Source of the DNA: an uncultured Blautia sp.
Lineage (GTDB): Bacteria > Bacillota > Clostridia > Lachnospirales > Lachnospiraceae
Direction: 5' to 3'
DNA length: 13,126 nucleotides
Assembly (NCBI GenBank): GCA_900765525.1
Contig: CAAFRY010000253.1
Coordinates: forward strand, 1-13,126
Shown: positions 6,039-13,126 of the stretch, piece after piece
Position numbering within the stretch: the first letter of the stretch is position 1
How the letters are laid out: every line of letters starts with the position of its first letter
The notes under the pieces: generated by a model
What the model saw: the letters and a program-made list of their open reading frames with translations, nothing else
What the model was told of the DNA's origin: nothing
Database searches by the model: none
Program-made: the position numbers and the translations under genes

Positions 6039-7535
6039 ATGATTCTGCACGGAAATTTAAACAATGTTTTCGGCAAACGGAGTTCTTTTCTTTACGGTCA
6101 TTTTATCGAACACTTTCACCGACAAATCTACGGCGGTATTTATGACCCTCAATCTCCTTTTGCAGATGAAGACGGATTTCGGAAAGATGTTATATCTGCA
6201 CTAAAGAAAATCAAAATCCCAATTTTAAGATGGCCGGGAGGCTGTTTTGTTTCTTCCTATCACTGGAAAGATGCTGTGGTAAAGAACAGAAGTCCTTTTT
6301 TCGATAAGGCCTGGAGAGTAGAAGACCCCAATACCTTCGGCACAGATGAATACATAAAGCTCTGCAGGAAATTAGACTGTGAGCCATACATCTGTACCAA
6401 CGCCGGAACCGGCACGCCAGAGGAGATGAGTGACTGGGTAGAATACTGTAACCTGGAATCCGAGGGAAAATACGCCAAATGGCGTATGAAAAACGGCTAT
6501 CCAAAGCCCTATAAAGTAAAATATTGGAGTATCGGAAATGAAAACTACGGCTTCTGGGAAATCGGTGCCAAAGACTCTGCCCAATGGGGCAGATTAGTAA
6601 AAGAATCTGCAAAAATGATAAAACATGTAGACCCGCTAACTGAACTGAGCGCTGCCGCTCTTACTGATTTAGACTGGAATCTTACGCTTTTAAGAGAAGC
6701 AGGCGACTTTCTGGATTGGATTTCTATTCATCAATATTGGGATGGCATTAATCAGACCAATGATTATGCCAACTACGAAGAATCCATGGCCTATACCTAT
6801 AGAATCGGACATTCCATTGAAAAAGTCAGAGGGCTTCTCATTGCAATGAATCTTGAAAAGAAAATAAAAATTGCCTTTGACGAGTGGAACCTAAGAGGCT
6901 GGTATCATCCTAATGTCCATACCATCAAGCAAGGCGTGACAAAAGAAGAATACCTCTATCCAAGAGATGAAAATGATGACAATACCAAATATACTATGGC
7001 AGACGCTGTATTTACTGCTTGCTTTTTAAATGAATTAAACAGAAACTGCGATATTGTAGGTATGGCCAATTATGCCCCTGCAGTGAACACAAGAGGGTGT
7101 ATCTATACTTGCCCGGAAGGAATTGTACTGCGAACTACCTATCACGTTTTCGATTTGTATGTGAATTATATGGGTGACCTTATATTAAATACTTGGAAAG
7201 AAAACTCTCCTATGATTACTGTCCGGGACAAAAATCATCAGTCTGTCAGCATTTCCGCTATAGATATAGTTGCCTCTAAATGGTCCGACAAACCAGGAAT
7301 CGCCATTGCTGCCGTAAATAAAGACCCCGGCCGTTCCCTGAACCTTTCACTGGATATTGCCGGTATACAAGGGACAATTAAACAATTTTATATTGCCGGA
7401 AACAGTACGGAATCCTATAACGACGTCCAACACGAAGAGGTTAAAATTCTGGAAAAAGATTTAGGAATTTTAGATAAAGAAAGGCCGATTACTCTGGCTC
7501 CTCATTCTGTAAATGTGATTCAGATTATTCCGTAA
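6039..7535 (+). CDS. GH51 alpha-L-arabinofuranosidase, cytoplasmic
   Basis: This 498-residue protein has the normal length of a GH51 enzyme, which removes terminal alpha-L-arabinofuranosyl units from arabinan or arabinoxylan oligosaccharides with retention. Visible marks in order are GHFIEHFHRQIYGGIYDP (20-37), the RWPGGCFVSSYHWKD barrel segment (64-78), SIGNENYG with the expected acid/base Glu168 (164-171), WISIHQYWDG (227-236) and AFDEWN with the expected nucleophile Glu282 (279-284). A C-terminal beta domain starts near 385. There is no signal peptide, so the substrate must be imported first. The gene is monocistronic, with a strong promoter, a GGAGGT ribosome binding site and a hairpin terminator right after the stop. 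It is divergent from the ABC-importer operon, which might supply its substrate, but no other arabinose gene is present. Names such as abfA are used for relatives. Confidence 0.93.
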   Translation: MILHGNLNNVFGKRSSFLYGHFIEHFHRQIYGGIYDPQSPFADEDGFRKDVISALKKIKIPILRWPGGCFVSSYHWKDAVVKNRSPFFDKAWRVEDPNTFGTDEYIKLCRKLDCEPYICTNAGTGTPEEMSDWVEYCNLESEGKYAKWRMKNGYPKPYKVKYWSIGNENYGFWEIGAKDSAQWGRLVKESAKMIKHVDPLTELSAAALTDLDWNLTLLREAGDFLDWISIHQYWDGINQTNDYANYEESMAYTYRIGHSIEKVRGLLIAMNLEKKIKIAFDEWNLRGWYHPNVHTIKQGVTKEEYLYPRDENDDNTKYTMADAVFTACFLNELNRNCDIVGMANYAPAVNTRGCIYTCPEGIVLRTTYHVFDLYVNYMGDLILNTWKENSPMITVRDKNHQSVSISAIDIVASKWSDKPGIAIAAVNKDPGRSLNLSLDIAGIQGTIKQFYIAGNSTESYNDVQHEEVKILEKDLGILDKERPITLAPHSVNVIQIIP

Positions 7536-7540
7536 AACAG

Positions 7541-7591
7541 AAAAAGCATTAGGCACACAGGAAACTTTCCCTGTATCCCTAATGCTTTTTT
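7541..7591. terminator. Bidirectional intrinsic terminator between the GH51 gene and rnpB
   Basis: A 13-bp perfect stem joins AAAAAGCATTAGG (7541-7553) and CCTAATGCTTTTT (7578-7590), with a further inner pairing of ACAGG with CCTGT. It has a T tract on the plus strand and an A tract at the other side, so it reads as a terminator in both directions. It begins five bases after the GH51 stop and abuts the 3' end of rnpB. Confidence 0.9.
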
Positions 7592-7592
7592 G

Positions 7593-7943
7593 TGATAAGC
7601 AGAACGATAAGCCGGGTTATGTCGTGAATAATCATCTATCCAGTCCTGCTGTCGCCAGCAGGCTCAAGCGACCCACCTGAAAACGTGACGGGCAGCCACA
7701 TGGTTTTCTTTTCGGTCTTGCTTCGGATGGGGTTTACATGTGCCCTGTCTGTTGCCAGCCAGGCGGTAGTCTCTTACACTGCCCTTCCACCCTTACCGGA
7801 AAATTCCGGCGGTACATTTCTGTTGCACTATCCTTGGAGTCACCTCCACCAGACGTTATCTGGCATCCTGCCCTGTGAAGCCCGGACTTTCCTCACCTGA
7901 CCCCTTTCGGTTCTGTCAGCTGCGATTATTTATTCTACTTACC
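7593..7943 (-). ncRNA. rnpB: RNase P RNA, bacterial type A
   Basis: This is the catalytic RNA that trims the 5' leader of pre-tRNAs. Read on the minus strand, it shows the 5' core GAGGAAAGTCCGGGCT (about 7894-7879) and, near the 3' end, ATAACCCGGCTTATCG (7620-7605), which together form the conserved centre. GTAAACCCCATCC and a GGTGGGTCGC segment lie between them. The ends pair as helix P1: GTAAGTAGAA (7942-7933) with TTCTGCTTAT (7604-7595), which sets the boundaries to within a few bases. Length is about 350 nt. It has its own promoter behind the nucleoside-kinase gene and ends at the terminator shared with the converging GH51 gene. Short open frames over it are not genes. Confidence 0.95.
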
Positions 7944-7956
7944 ACATACGCCAATT

Positions 7957-7985
7957 ATTCTAACACAATACGCAAATCTCTGCAA
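7957..7985 (-). promoter_or_regulatory. rnpB: Promoter of rnpB
   Basis: The minus strand carries TTGCAG (7980-7985), a 17-bp spacer and TAGAAT (7957-7962). Transcription would begin around 7948, a few bases before the P1 helix. It lies between the nucleoside-kinase stop (8010-8012) and the RNA, so rnpB need not depend on the upstream operon. Confidence 0.7.
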
Positions 7986-8009
7986 ATAGTTTTTCATAGG
8001 CATTATCGC

Positions 8010-9677
8010 TTACACATCAAAACAGCCGCCGCCTACAAATTCCCGAAGTATGGAATTATGGGGGATAGCCTCGCTGGGTACACCCACAAAATAATCTAAA
8101 AACTTCAGCAGCCGCTTTGCCTCATCGTACTCCGGCTCCCCTGGCTGAATGGAAAACAGCAGAGGCTCCGCATAAAGCTTCAGCACAGCTAACTCGTATA
8201 TCAGTGCAGAATTAAACATTACATCCGCAGATTCCTGATAAGGGAAAATATTTTCCTCTTCCCCTCGTCTGACTGAATTCCACATAGCAATCGTGGCTTT
8301 GGCAGAGGAGCCTCTGGTTCTGGCATCCCGGACAATTCTGCGGATTAAGCGTCCGTCTGTAGTGGGTATACGGTTATGCTCATCAATATTCAGCTGGGTA
8401 AGAGCGCTGATATAGATTTTAAACTTACTCTCCATGGGAAGGCTGTAGCTAAGTCTGTCATTGAGACAGTGAATCCCTTCGATAACCAGCACATCCTCAG
8501 GTCCAAGCTGCAAAAAATCTCCCCGGTATTCTCTCTGTCCGGTTTTAAAATTAAAGGTGGGGAGTTCCACTCTTTCTCCTTTTAACAGATTTATCATATC
8601 CTGGTTAAAACGCTCTACGTCAATGGCCTCCAGACATTCAAAATTATAGTTTCCGTCTTCATCCAAAGGCGTATCCTCACGGTTTACAAAATAATTATCT
8701 ACCGCAATGGGATGGGGCCTCAGTCCATGAGCGGAAAGCTGAATGGACAATCTGTGAGAAAAGGTAGTCTTTCCTGAAGAGGAAGGCCCTGCTATCATAA
8801 CAAACTTCTTGCTCCTGTCCTGGGAAATCCGTTCTGCAATTTGAGATATTTTCGCTTCCTGTAGAGCCTCTGCAATGAGAATCAGCTCATTGGCCCCTTT
8901 CAGGGTAATTTGTTCATTCAAATCTCCTACCGTATCTGCACCAATCATCTCTCCCCAGTGCGCAGACTCCTGCTGCACATGGAAAATCTTTGGCCAGGGT
9001 TTAAAGGGCGGAACCTGCTGAGGATTCTCCCTGTCCGGAAGCTGCATCACCAGTCCTTTATCATAGGGGTAAAGCTCAAAATATTTTAAATACCCGGTAT
9101 GGTTCACCATGTACCCATAAAAATAGTCCTCAAAATCCTCCAGACTGTAAATATTAACTCTGGACACCCGGCGGAAACGAAACAGCTTCTCCTTATCATA
9201 CATACCATGGCGGTGAAACAGCTCGATTGCATCACTGGTCCCCACGCTGCGTTTCAATATGGGCAGCCTTTTTTCCACCAGCTCCAGCATATAGGCCTTT
9301 ACCTGGGCCAGAAAAGCTTCTGTAATTTCCACATCCCCGTCAATGGTGTAATAATATCCTGAACTGACGGAGAAATGCAGGGTCATTTTTTTTATTTTAT
9401 CATGTCCTGCCACATGGTAAACAGCCTTCAATAAAAGAAGGGATGCGCTTCTTTTATAGGTCTTATGCCCTATCTCTTCCCTGGTGGTAATAAACTCCAG
9501 GGTTCCCTCTTTTTTCAGCTTTTTATGAAGCTCACACAGTTTCTTATCCTTACGCACCAGCACGATAGGGTACCGGGTGCTTTCCTGGTAATCATAGGCA
9601 ATTTTTGCATAGGTGGTTCCGTAAGGGTACTCCTTCGTCTTTCCCAGAATTTTCACGCTGACCATTTTCTCTCTCAT
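8010..9677 (-). CDS. Nucleoside kinase family protein: TGS + ThrRS-like + uridine-kinase domains
   Basis: From the chosen ATG the protein has 555 residues in three parts. The first ~60 residues look like a TGS domain (VSVKILGKTKEYPYGTTYAKIA). Residues about 65-145 resemble the second N-terminal domain of threonyl-tRNA synthetase, but its metal-binding HxxxH has become Arg76...Leu80. From about 290 comes a uridine-kinase/PRK P-loop domain with Walker A GPSSSGKTT (297-305), DNYF (about 327-330), VIEGIH (398-403) and RRIVRDARTRG (446-456). Relatives are annotated as nucleoside or uridine kinases; the true substrate is uncertain. The frame could start nine codons earlier (9704), but AAGGAG at 9685-9690 lies seven bases before the ATG at 9675-9677 and decides for the shorter form. 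It follows the Nif3-like gene by 37 bp. Confidence 0.88.
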   Translation of the reverse strand: MREKMVSVKILGKTKEYPYGTTYAKIAYDYQESTRYPIVLVRKDKKLCELHKKLKKEGTLEFITTREEIGHKTYKRSASLLLLKAVYHVAGHDKIKKMTLHFSVSSGYYYTIDGDVEITEAFLAQVKAYMLELVEKRLPILKRSVGTSDAIELFHRHGMYDKEKLFRFRRVSRVNIYSLEDFEDYFYGYMVNHTGYLKYFELYPYDKGLVMQLPDRENPQQVPPFKPWPKIFHVQQESAHWGEMIGADTVGDLNEQITLKGANELILIAEALQEAKISQIAERISQDRSKKFVMIAGPSSSGKTTFSHRLSIQLSAHGLRPHPIAVDNYFVNREDTPLDEDGNYNFECLEAIDVERFNQDMINLLKGERVELPTFNFKTGQREYRGDFLQLGPEDVLVIEGIHCLNDRLSYSLPMESKFKIYISALTQLNIDEHNRIPTTDGRLIRRIVRDARTRGSSAKATIAMWNSVRRGEEENIFPYQESADVMFNSALIYELAVLKLYAEPLLFSIQPGEPEYDEAKRLLKFLDYFVGVPSEAIPHNSILREFVGGGCFDV

Positions 9678-9684
9678 CCAGTCT

Positions 9685-9690
9685 CTCCTT
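9685..9690 (-). promoter_or_regulatory. Ribosome binding site that fixes the nucleoside-kinase start
   Basis: AAGGAG on the minus strand, seven bases before the ATG at 9675-9677. The earlier ATG at 9702-9704 has no comparable site in front of it. Confidence 0.65.
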
Positions 9691-9714
9691 TCCAGGCATT
9701 CCATCCAGTCTGCT

Positions 9715-10497
9715 TTACAGTACCTGACATGGATGGCTGATTTCCATTTTGGCCACCTCTATCTGGGGCAGCCAGTCTTTCAGCTTTTCCTCCATGTACT
9801 CCATAAAAAGGTATTCCGTTCCATAGTGGCCTGCATCTACAATACATACGCCCTGGGCCACTGCATCAATAGCGTTGTGATAATCCATATCACCGGTAAC
9901 ATAAACCTGGGCTCCTGATTTCAGTACGTCCTTTAACAGGCTCTTTCCTGACCCTGTACAGACGGCAGCCCTTTCCAGCATTGTCATAGGATTTCCATAC
10001 AGCTTCACAAAAGGAAGGGAAAACCTTTCCTTCACAAAAGCCCCGAAATCCTTCAGACACATAGGCCGCTTCAGGCTGCCTACTCTTCCGATTCCCTCCT
10101 GGCGTCCTGCTTCCTGATAGGTAACCTCTAAAACCTGCCGATTAGTAAGCCCCAGCAAATCACCGCTTAAATCCGCCATGCCCAGCACGTCAAAGTTCGT
10201 GTGCATAGCATAGCTGGAAATCTTGTTTTCTATGAGACGGATAATTTTTCTGCCGGTTAAATCATCTGCCCGAACGCTTTTCATTCCTGAAAATATCAGA
10301 GGATGGTGGGTAATTATCATATCTGCCCCCACTTTTGCAGCGGCCTCTATAGTCTCATCAGTCACATCCAGGGCCAGAAAAATTTTTTTTACCTCCCACT
10401 GCGGGTCCCCGGCCAAAAATCCGGAATTATCCCAGCTTTCGGCATAGGATAAGGGATAATGCTCCTCCAGCACCCGGATAATCTCCTTACCTTTCAT
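9715..10497 (-). CDS. Nif3-like dinuclear metal centre protein (DUF34, YqfO/YbgI family)
   Basis: This 260-residue protein shows the complete metal-binding set of the family: THHPLIFSGM with His64 and His65, HTNFD with Asp103, and DAGHYGTE with His224 and Glu228. These bind two metal ions in the known hexameric ring structures. The WDNSGFLAGD segment (22-31) is also typical. The length matches the short form; the extra domain inserted in some Bacillus YqfO proteins is absent. Its role is not settled; some relatives are annotated as GTP cyclohydrolase I type 2, and in Firmicutes it is usually the neighbour of trmK, as here. The ATG at 10495-10497 overlaps the end of trmK by 11 bp, so translation is probably coupled. 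A TTG three codons earlier (10504-10506) is possible but lies too close to the GAGG element. Confidence 0.92.
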   Translation of the reverse strand: MKGKEIIRVLEEHYPLSYAESWDNSGFLAGDPQWEVKKIFLALDVTDETIEAAAKVGADMIITHHPLIFSGMKSVRADDLTGRKIIRLIENKISSYAMHTNFDVLGMADLSGDLLGLTNRQVLEVTYQEAGRQEGIGRVGSLKRPMCLKDFGAFVKERFSLPFVKLYGNPMTMLERAAVCTGSGKSLLKDVLKSGAQVYVTGDMDYHNAIDAVAQGVCIVDAGHYGTEYLFMEYMEEKLKDWLPQIEVAKMEISHPCQVL

Positions 10498-11191
10498 AAT
10501 ATGCAAGCGCCTCTTTTCTATCTCTAATTTCTTGTTGTATCTCCTCTTTTCTTTCAGCGGCGGAAAGTGAATCAGCAGCCTCCAGACGGAGGAGAATTTC
10601 CTCAGCCTTGGCCTGTTCTCTCAAAAGAAAATCATAGAGAACCGGATGACATGCTGTGAGAAGCTCTCTCCCGTACAAGTATTCTGCCCGGGAGTTATAT
10701 TTCATCTTTCCTGGCACAGCCCGCATCATAGGATAGTATTTACCATCCTCCTCTACCATATCCTCAGCCTGGATACAATATCCTTCCCGGGCCAGAAATT
10801 CCCGGAAACGTCCAATCTCTGACTGGGGCTGCAGCACAAGCTCCTTTACCTGTGTCAGGGCCTTCTGTCCTTCTGTCAGTATTCGTTCCATAAGAGGGCC
10901 TCCCATACCGGCAATCACTATGGTATCTGCTTCTCCGGCAAAAAGGGCTGCCAGCCCGTCAGAAAGTCTGGTCTCTATGTATTTTTCCAATCCCCATTCC
11001 CGGATATGGACTCTGGCCCTGTCCAGGGGGCCCTGATTCACGTCCATGGCAATGGCTCTTGGTATTTTCCCCTTCTGTATCAGATATATAGGGATATAGC
11101 CGTGGTCGCAGCCTACATCCGCCAGGGGGCCGTTTTCCTTTACCAGGCCGGCCACAGCCCTCAGTCTCCTGGATATTTGTATTTCCCTCAT
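10487..11191 (-). CDS. trmK: tRNA (adenine(22)-N1)-methyltransferase TrmK
   Basis: This 234-residue class I SAM-dependent methyltransferase modifies A22 in tRNA in Gram-positive bacteria. It starts with the family pattern ISRRLRAVAGLV. The SAM-binding motif I follows (LADVGCDHGYIPIYL, 23-37), then the acidic Asp50 after strand 2, SDGL (77-80) and the family-specific IVIAGMGG (91-98). The C-terminal part, from about 165, is a helical, charged domain presumed to grip tRNA. The start is supported by AAGGA seven bases upstream; this sequence overlaps the TAA stop of rpoD (10-bp gap), so the gene is probably co-transcribed with rpoD. The 3' end overlaps the Nif3-like gene, the usual trmK-nif3 pair. 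Confidence 0.94.
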   Translation of the reverse strand: MREIQISRRLRAVAGLVKENGPLADVGCDHGYIPIYLIQKGKIPRAIAMDVNQGPLDRARVHIREWGLEKYIETRLSDGLAALFAGEADTIVIAGMGGPLMERILTEGQKALTQVKELVLQPQSEIGRFREFLAREGYCIQAEDMVEEDGKYYPMMRAVPGKMKYNSRAEYLYGRELLTACHPVLYDFLLREQAKAEEILLRLEAADSLSAAERKEEIQQEIRDRKEALAYYER

Positions 11192-11201
11192 AGCAGATTC
11201 C

Positions 11202-12326
11202 TTAGTCTAGGTAATCCTTCAGTTTGCGGCTGCGGCTGGGATGACGAAGTTTTCTCAGGGCCTTGGCTTCAATTTGGCGGATACGCTCTCTGGTAACGTT
11301 GAACTCCTTGCCTACCTCTTCCAGGGTTCTGGCTCTTCCGTCGTCCAGACCAAAACGAAGACGCAATACCTTCTGTTCTCTTTCTGTAAGAGTACCCAGA
11401 ACCTCCACCAATTGTTCCTTCAAAAGAGTAAAGGCTGCCGCATCTGCAGGTACCGGCACATTGTCATCCTGGATAAAATCACCCAGATGGCTGTCTTCCT
11501 CCTCACCGATAGGAGTTTCCAGTGAAACAGGTTCCTGAGAAATTTTCAGAATTTCCCGAACACGGTCTACAGACATATTCATTTCCTTAGCAATCTCTTC
11601 CGGCTGAGGTTCCCTTCCCAGCTCCTGGAGAAGCTGCCGTGACACACGGATTAGCTTATTGATAGTCTCCACCATATGAACCGGAATACGGATAGTTCTG
11701 GCCTGGTCTGCAATAGCTCTGGTGATGGCCTGACGAATCCACCATGTAGCATAGGTGGAAAACTTGTATCCTTTTCTGTAATCGAACTTCTCCACAGCCT
11801 TAATCAGACCCAGGTTGCCTTCCTGAATCAGGTCCAGAAACAGCATTCCCCTTCCCACATACCGTTTTGCAATACTTACCACAAGACGGAGATTAGCTTC
11901 AGCCAGACGTTTTTTTGCTCTCTCGTCCCCGTTCTCCATTCTCTTGGCCAGCTCGATTTCTTCCTCAGCGCTTAACAGAGGAACTTTTCCGATTTCCTTC
12001 AGATACATACGCACCGGGTCTTCAATGCTGACGCCTTCCGGAACGGACAGGTCGATATTCTCCATATCCACCTCATCCTCTTCACTTAAATTGATGTCGT
12101 CATCATCGCTGATAATCAAATCATCCATATCGTTATCCTGAATTCTCAGTACATCCACCCCGTTGGCTTCCAGGTAATCGAACACCTTATCCATGTGTTC
12201 CGGGTCTAAGGGGAAATCCTTAAAAAAGTCGTTGATTTCCTGGTATTCCAGCACATTTTTCTTCTTCTTTGCCAGTTCAATCAATTCTGCCAGTTTTTCA
12301 CTGAATTTAGCCATATTCATTTCCAT
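11202..12326 (-). CDS. rpoD: RNA polymerase primary sigma factor RpoD (SigA)
   Basis: This 374-residue protein is the housekeeping sigma factor, of the short Gram-positive SigA size. Region 1.1 occupies about residues 1-60 and is followed by a strongly acidic stretch (64-90). Region 1.2 is near 100-134 ([16 protein letters not shown]). Regions 2.1-2.4 span about 145-215, including [30 protein letters not shown] and [11 protein letters not shown], which recognise the -10 box. Region 3 is at about 220-300. Regions 4.1-4.2 are at 306-370, with the -35-binding helix-turn-helix [28 protein letters not shown]. Three in-frame ATGs lie close together (12326, 12320, 12314); the first is taken, with GAGAGG 11 bases upstream. 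It follows dnaG by 94 bp, the usual order in Firmicutes. I see no convincing separate promoter in that gap. Confidence 0.97.
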   Translation of the reverse strand: MEMNMAKFSEKLAELIELAKKKKNVLEYQEINDFFKDFPLDPEHMDKVFDYLEANGVDVLRIQDNDMDDLIISDDDDINLSEEDEVDMENIDLSVPEGVSIEDPVRMYLKEIGKVPLLSAEEEIELAKRMENGDERAKKRLAEANLRLVVSIAKRYVGRGMLFLDLIQEGNLGLIKAVEKFDYRKGYKFSTYATWWIRQAITRAIADQARTIRIPVHMVETINKLIRVSRQLLQELGREPQPEEIAKEMNMSVDRVREILKISQEPVSLETPIGEEEDSHLGDFIQDDNVPVPADAAAFTLLKEQLVEVLGTLTEREQKVLRLRFGLDDGRARTLEEVGKEFNVTRERIRQIEAKALRKLRHPSRSRKLKDYLD

Positions 12327-12420
12327 AACTGTTTCATCCTCTCAATTCTTATCTAATCTATGTGATACCGGTGTTAAAAGTCATACCTGTTTGTATCTGT
12401 GTATTATCTATATATTTTCC

Positions 12421-13126
12421 TCAATCCAGGGAAATATGCAGAGTAAGGCGGCCTCTTTCCATGTCCTCCAGCCTCTTTCTCGCCTCCAGAATCTTCTGGA
12501 GCCCTGCCAAATCCGTAGGGGCCAGTCTGGCGCTCTGCCACGCAATACTGTCCCGTTTCAGTCTGCACACGGTTTCCAGCACTGCCCTTTTTGCCTCGTC
12601 CCTGCTTTCCAGATGCAGAGTAGCGTGAAAGAGGGAGGCCACTTCCTTTTGCTCCTCCGGCTCAGAAAACTGATTCAGCAGTCTGGCCGGATTTACCTCT
12701 CCTTCCTCATGCTGGGCAAAAACCAGCTGAGCCGCCTGGTGGTACAGAGGAGTAGTAAAATCCTCAGGCCCTATGATACCCTGAATAGTGTCAAACATGG
12801 AAGGATAGGAAGTAAGCCAGGTGAGCATCAGCTTCTGTGCCGTTCTTCCTCCGTCCTCTTTTCCTTCTTTCCTTCCTGTGGATTGTTCTCTTGACACCTT
12901 TTGTGATACATTGCCTCCTGTGGAAAGTGCCATATGGTTTACCATCCGCCGCAAATCCTCATACTGAATCTGGTATATCCTGGAGATGGTTTCCATGTAG
13001 TTGTTCCGCTCCAGCTCTTCAGGGAATTCCAGAAGCTTTCTGGCTGTCTCTCTGAAAAAACGGGTTTTTCCCTCCGGGTCTTCCATATTATATTGCTTTT
13101 CCAGCACTGCCCTTTTTGCCTCGTCC
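12421..13126 (-). CDS. dnaG: DNA primase DnaG, C-terminal fragment
   Basis: The reading frame enters from the right edge and ends with TGA at 12421-12423, leaving about 234 residues. These are the end of the RNA polymerase core and the helicase-binding C-terminal domain. The recognisable block MEDPEGKTRFFRETARKLLEFPEELERNNYMETISRIY is a strong primase signature after the TOPRIM domain. A polar linker (SQKVSREQSTGRKEGKEDGG) then leads to a helical domain resembling the DnaB-interacting region. The zinc finger and TOPRIM catalytic residues lie outside the window. Position before rpoD supports the call. Caution: the outermost residues (DEAKRAVLE) come from a 29-base stretch that is duplicated further along in the same gene, and they do not look like the expected primase sequence. 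They may be an assembly error. Confidence 0.9.
   Translation of the reverse strand, partial: DEAKRAVLEKQYNMEDPEGKTRFFRETARKLLEFPEELERNNYMETISRIYQIQYEDLRRMVNHMALSTGGNVSQKVSREQSTGRKEGKEDGGRTAQKLMLTWLTSYPSMFDTIQGIIGPEDFTTPLYHQAAQLVFAQHEEGEVNPARLLNQFSEPEEQKEVASLFHATLHLESRDEAKRAVLETVCRLKRDSIAWQSARLAPTDLAGLQKILEARKRLEDMERGRLTLHISLD
12573..12601. repeat. 29-bp exact direct repeat, internal copy in dnaG
   Basis: This stretch is identical over 29 bases to 13098-13126, the very end of the window. The copies are 525 bp apart, a multiple of three, so both encode DEAKRAVLE in the primase frame. Here the sequence lies within the helicase-binding domain and reads smoothly into its flanks, so this is probably the genuine copy. 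Confidence 0.85.
13098..13126. repeat. 29-bp exact direct repeat, copy at the window edge
   Basis: Second copy of the repeat at 12573-12601. It stops precisely at the last base of the window. The primase family normally has a different sequence just before the block EKQYNMEDPEGKTRFF, so this copy may be a false extension of the contig. Confidence 0.85.

Noticed and set aside
7685..8099. Plus-strand open frames over the rnpB region and the end of the kinase gene
   Set aside because: They overlap a clear RNase P RNA on the other strand and show no protein family features.
12314..12340. Six-codon upstream frame (MKQLWK) overlapping the rpoD start
   Set aside because: Its ATG directly abuts the only GAGAGG element, leaving no spacing for initiation.
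1..13126. CRISPR array, tRNA genes, prophage or toxin-antitoxin module
   Set aside because: No regularly spaced repeats, no tRNA-like cloverleaf sequences and no related protein families were seen on either strand.

Overview
This looks like chromosomal DNA of a Gram-positive anaerobe of the Clostridia, most probably the Lachnospiraceae. The call rests on the block dnaG-rpoD-trmK-nif3-TGS/nucleoside kinase-rnpB, on strong AGGAG-type ribosome binding sites, and on lipoprotein-type sugar transporter genes. There is no marker for a finer placement. Both edges cut through genes: an M20-family hydrolase at the left and dnaG at the right. The window may be a whole contig.

Region 1 (1-5758, all on the minus strand) is a probable six-gene operon. 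In order of transcription it encodes a CyuA-like iron-sulfur cysteine desulfidase/serine dehydratase-alpha family protein, a UroD-superfamily protein that carries the His-x-Cys...Cys zinc motif of MtaA/CmuA-type methyltransferases, a lipoprotein solute-binding protein, two CUT1-type ABC permeases and an M20 metallohydrolase (cut). No ABC ATPase, corrinoid protein or regulator is present. A carbohydrate-type importer beside thiol or amino-acid enzymes and a zinc methyltransferase-like protein is an unusual mix, and is the most interesting part of the window. A 75-bp MITE-like inverted-repeat element and a cre-like site lie in the only large gap of the operon (2008-2154).

Region 2 (5759-6038) is a divergent control region. 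It holds a good sigma-A promoter for the rightward gene, a weaker candidate promoter for the leftward operon, and several small palindromes that could be operators.

Region 3 (6039-7535, plus strand) encodes a cytoplasmic GH51 alpha-L-arabinofuranosidase. It ends at a bidirectional hairpin terminator shared with the gene that converges on it.

Region 4 (7593-13126, minus strand) is core housekeeping DNA, by eye richer in G+C than region 1. It holds the end of dnaG (primase), rpoD (main sigma factor), trmK (tRNA A22 N1-methyltransferase), a Nif3/DUF34 metal protein, a nucleoside-kinase family protein with a ThrRS-like N-terminus, and rnpB (RNase P RNA) with its own promoter. The last 29 bases of the window exactly repeat a segment 525 bp away inside dnaG, which points to an assembly problem at that edge. 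No CRISPR array, tRNA or rRNA gene, intact insertion sequence or prophage gene was seen.
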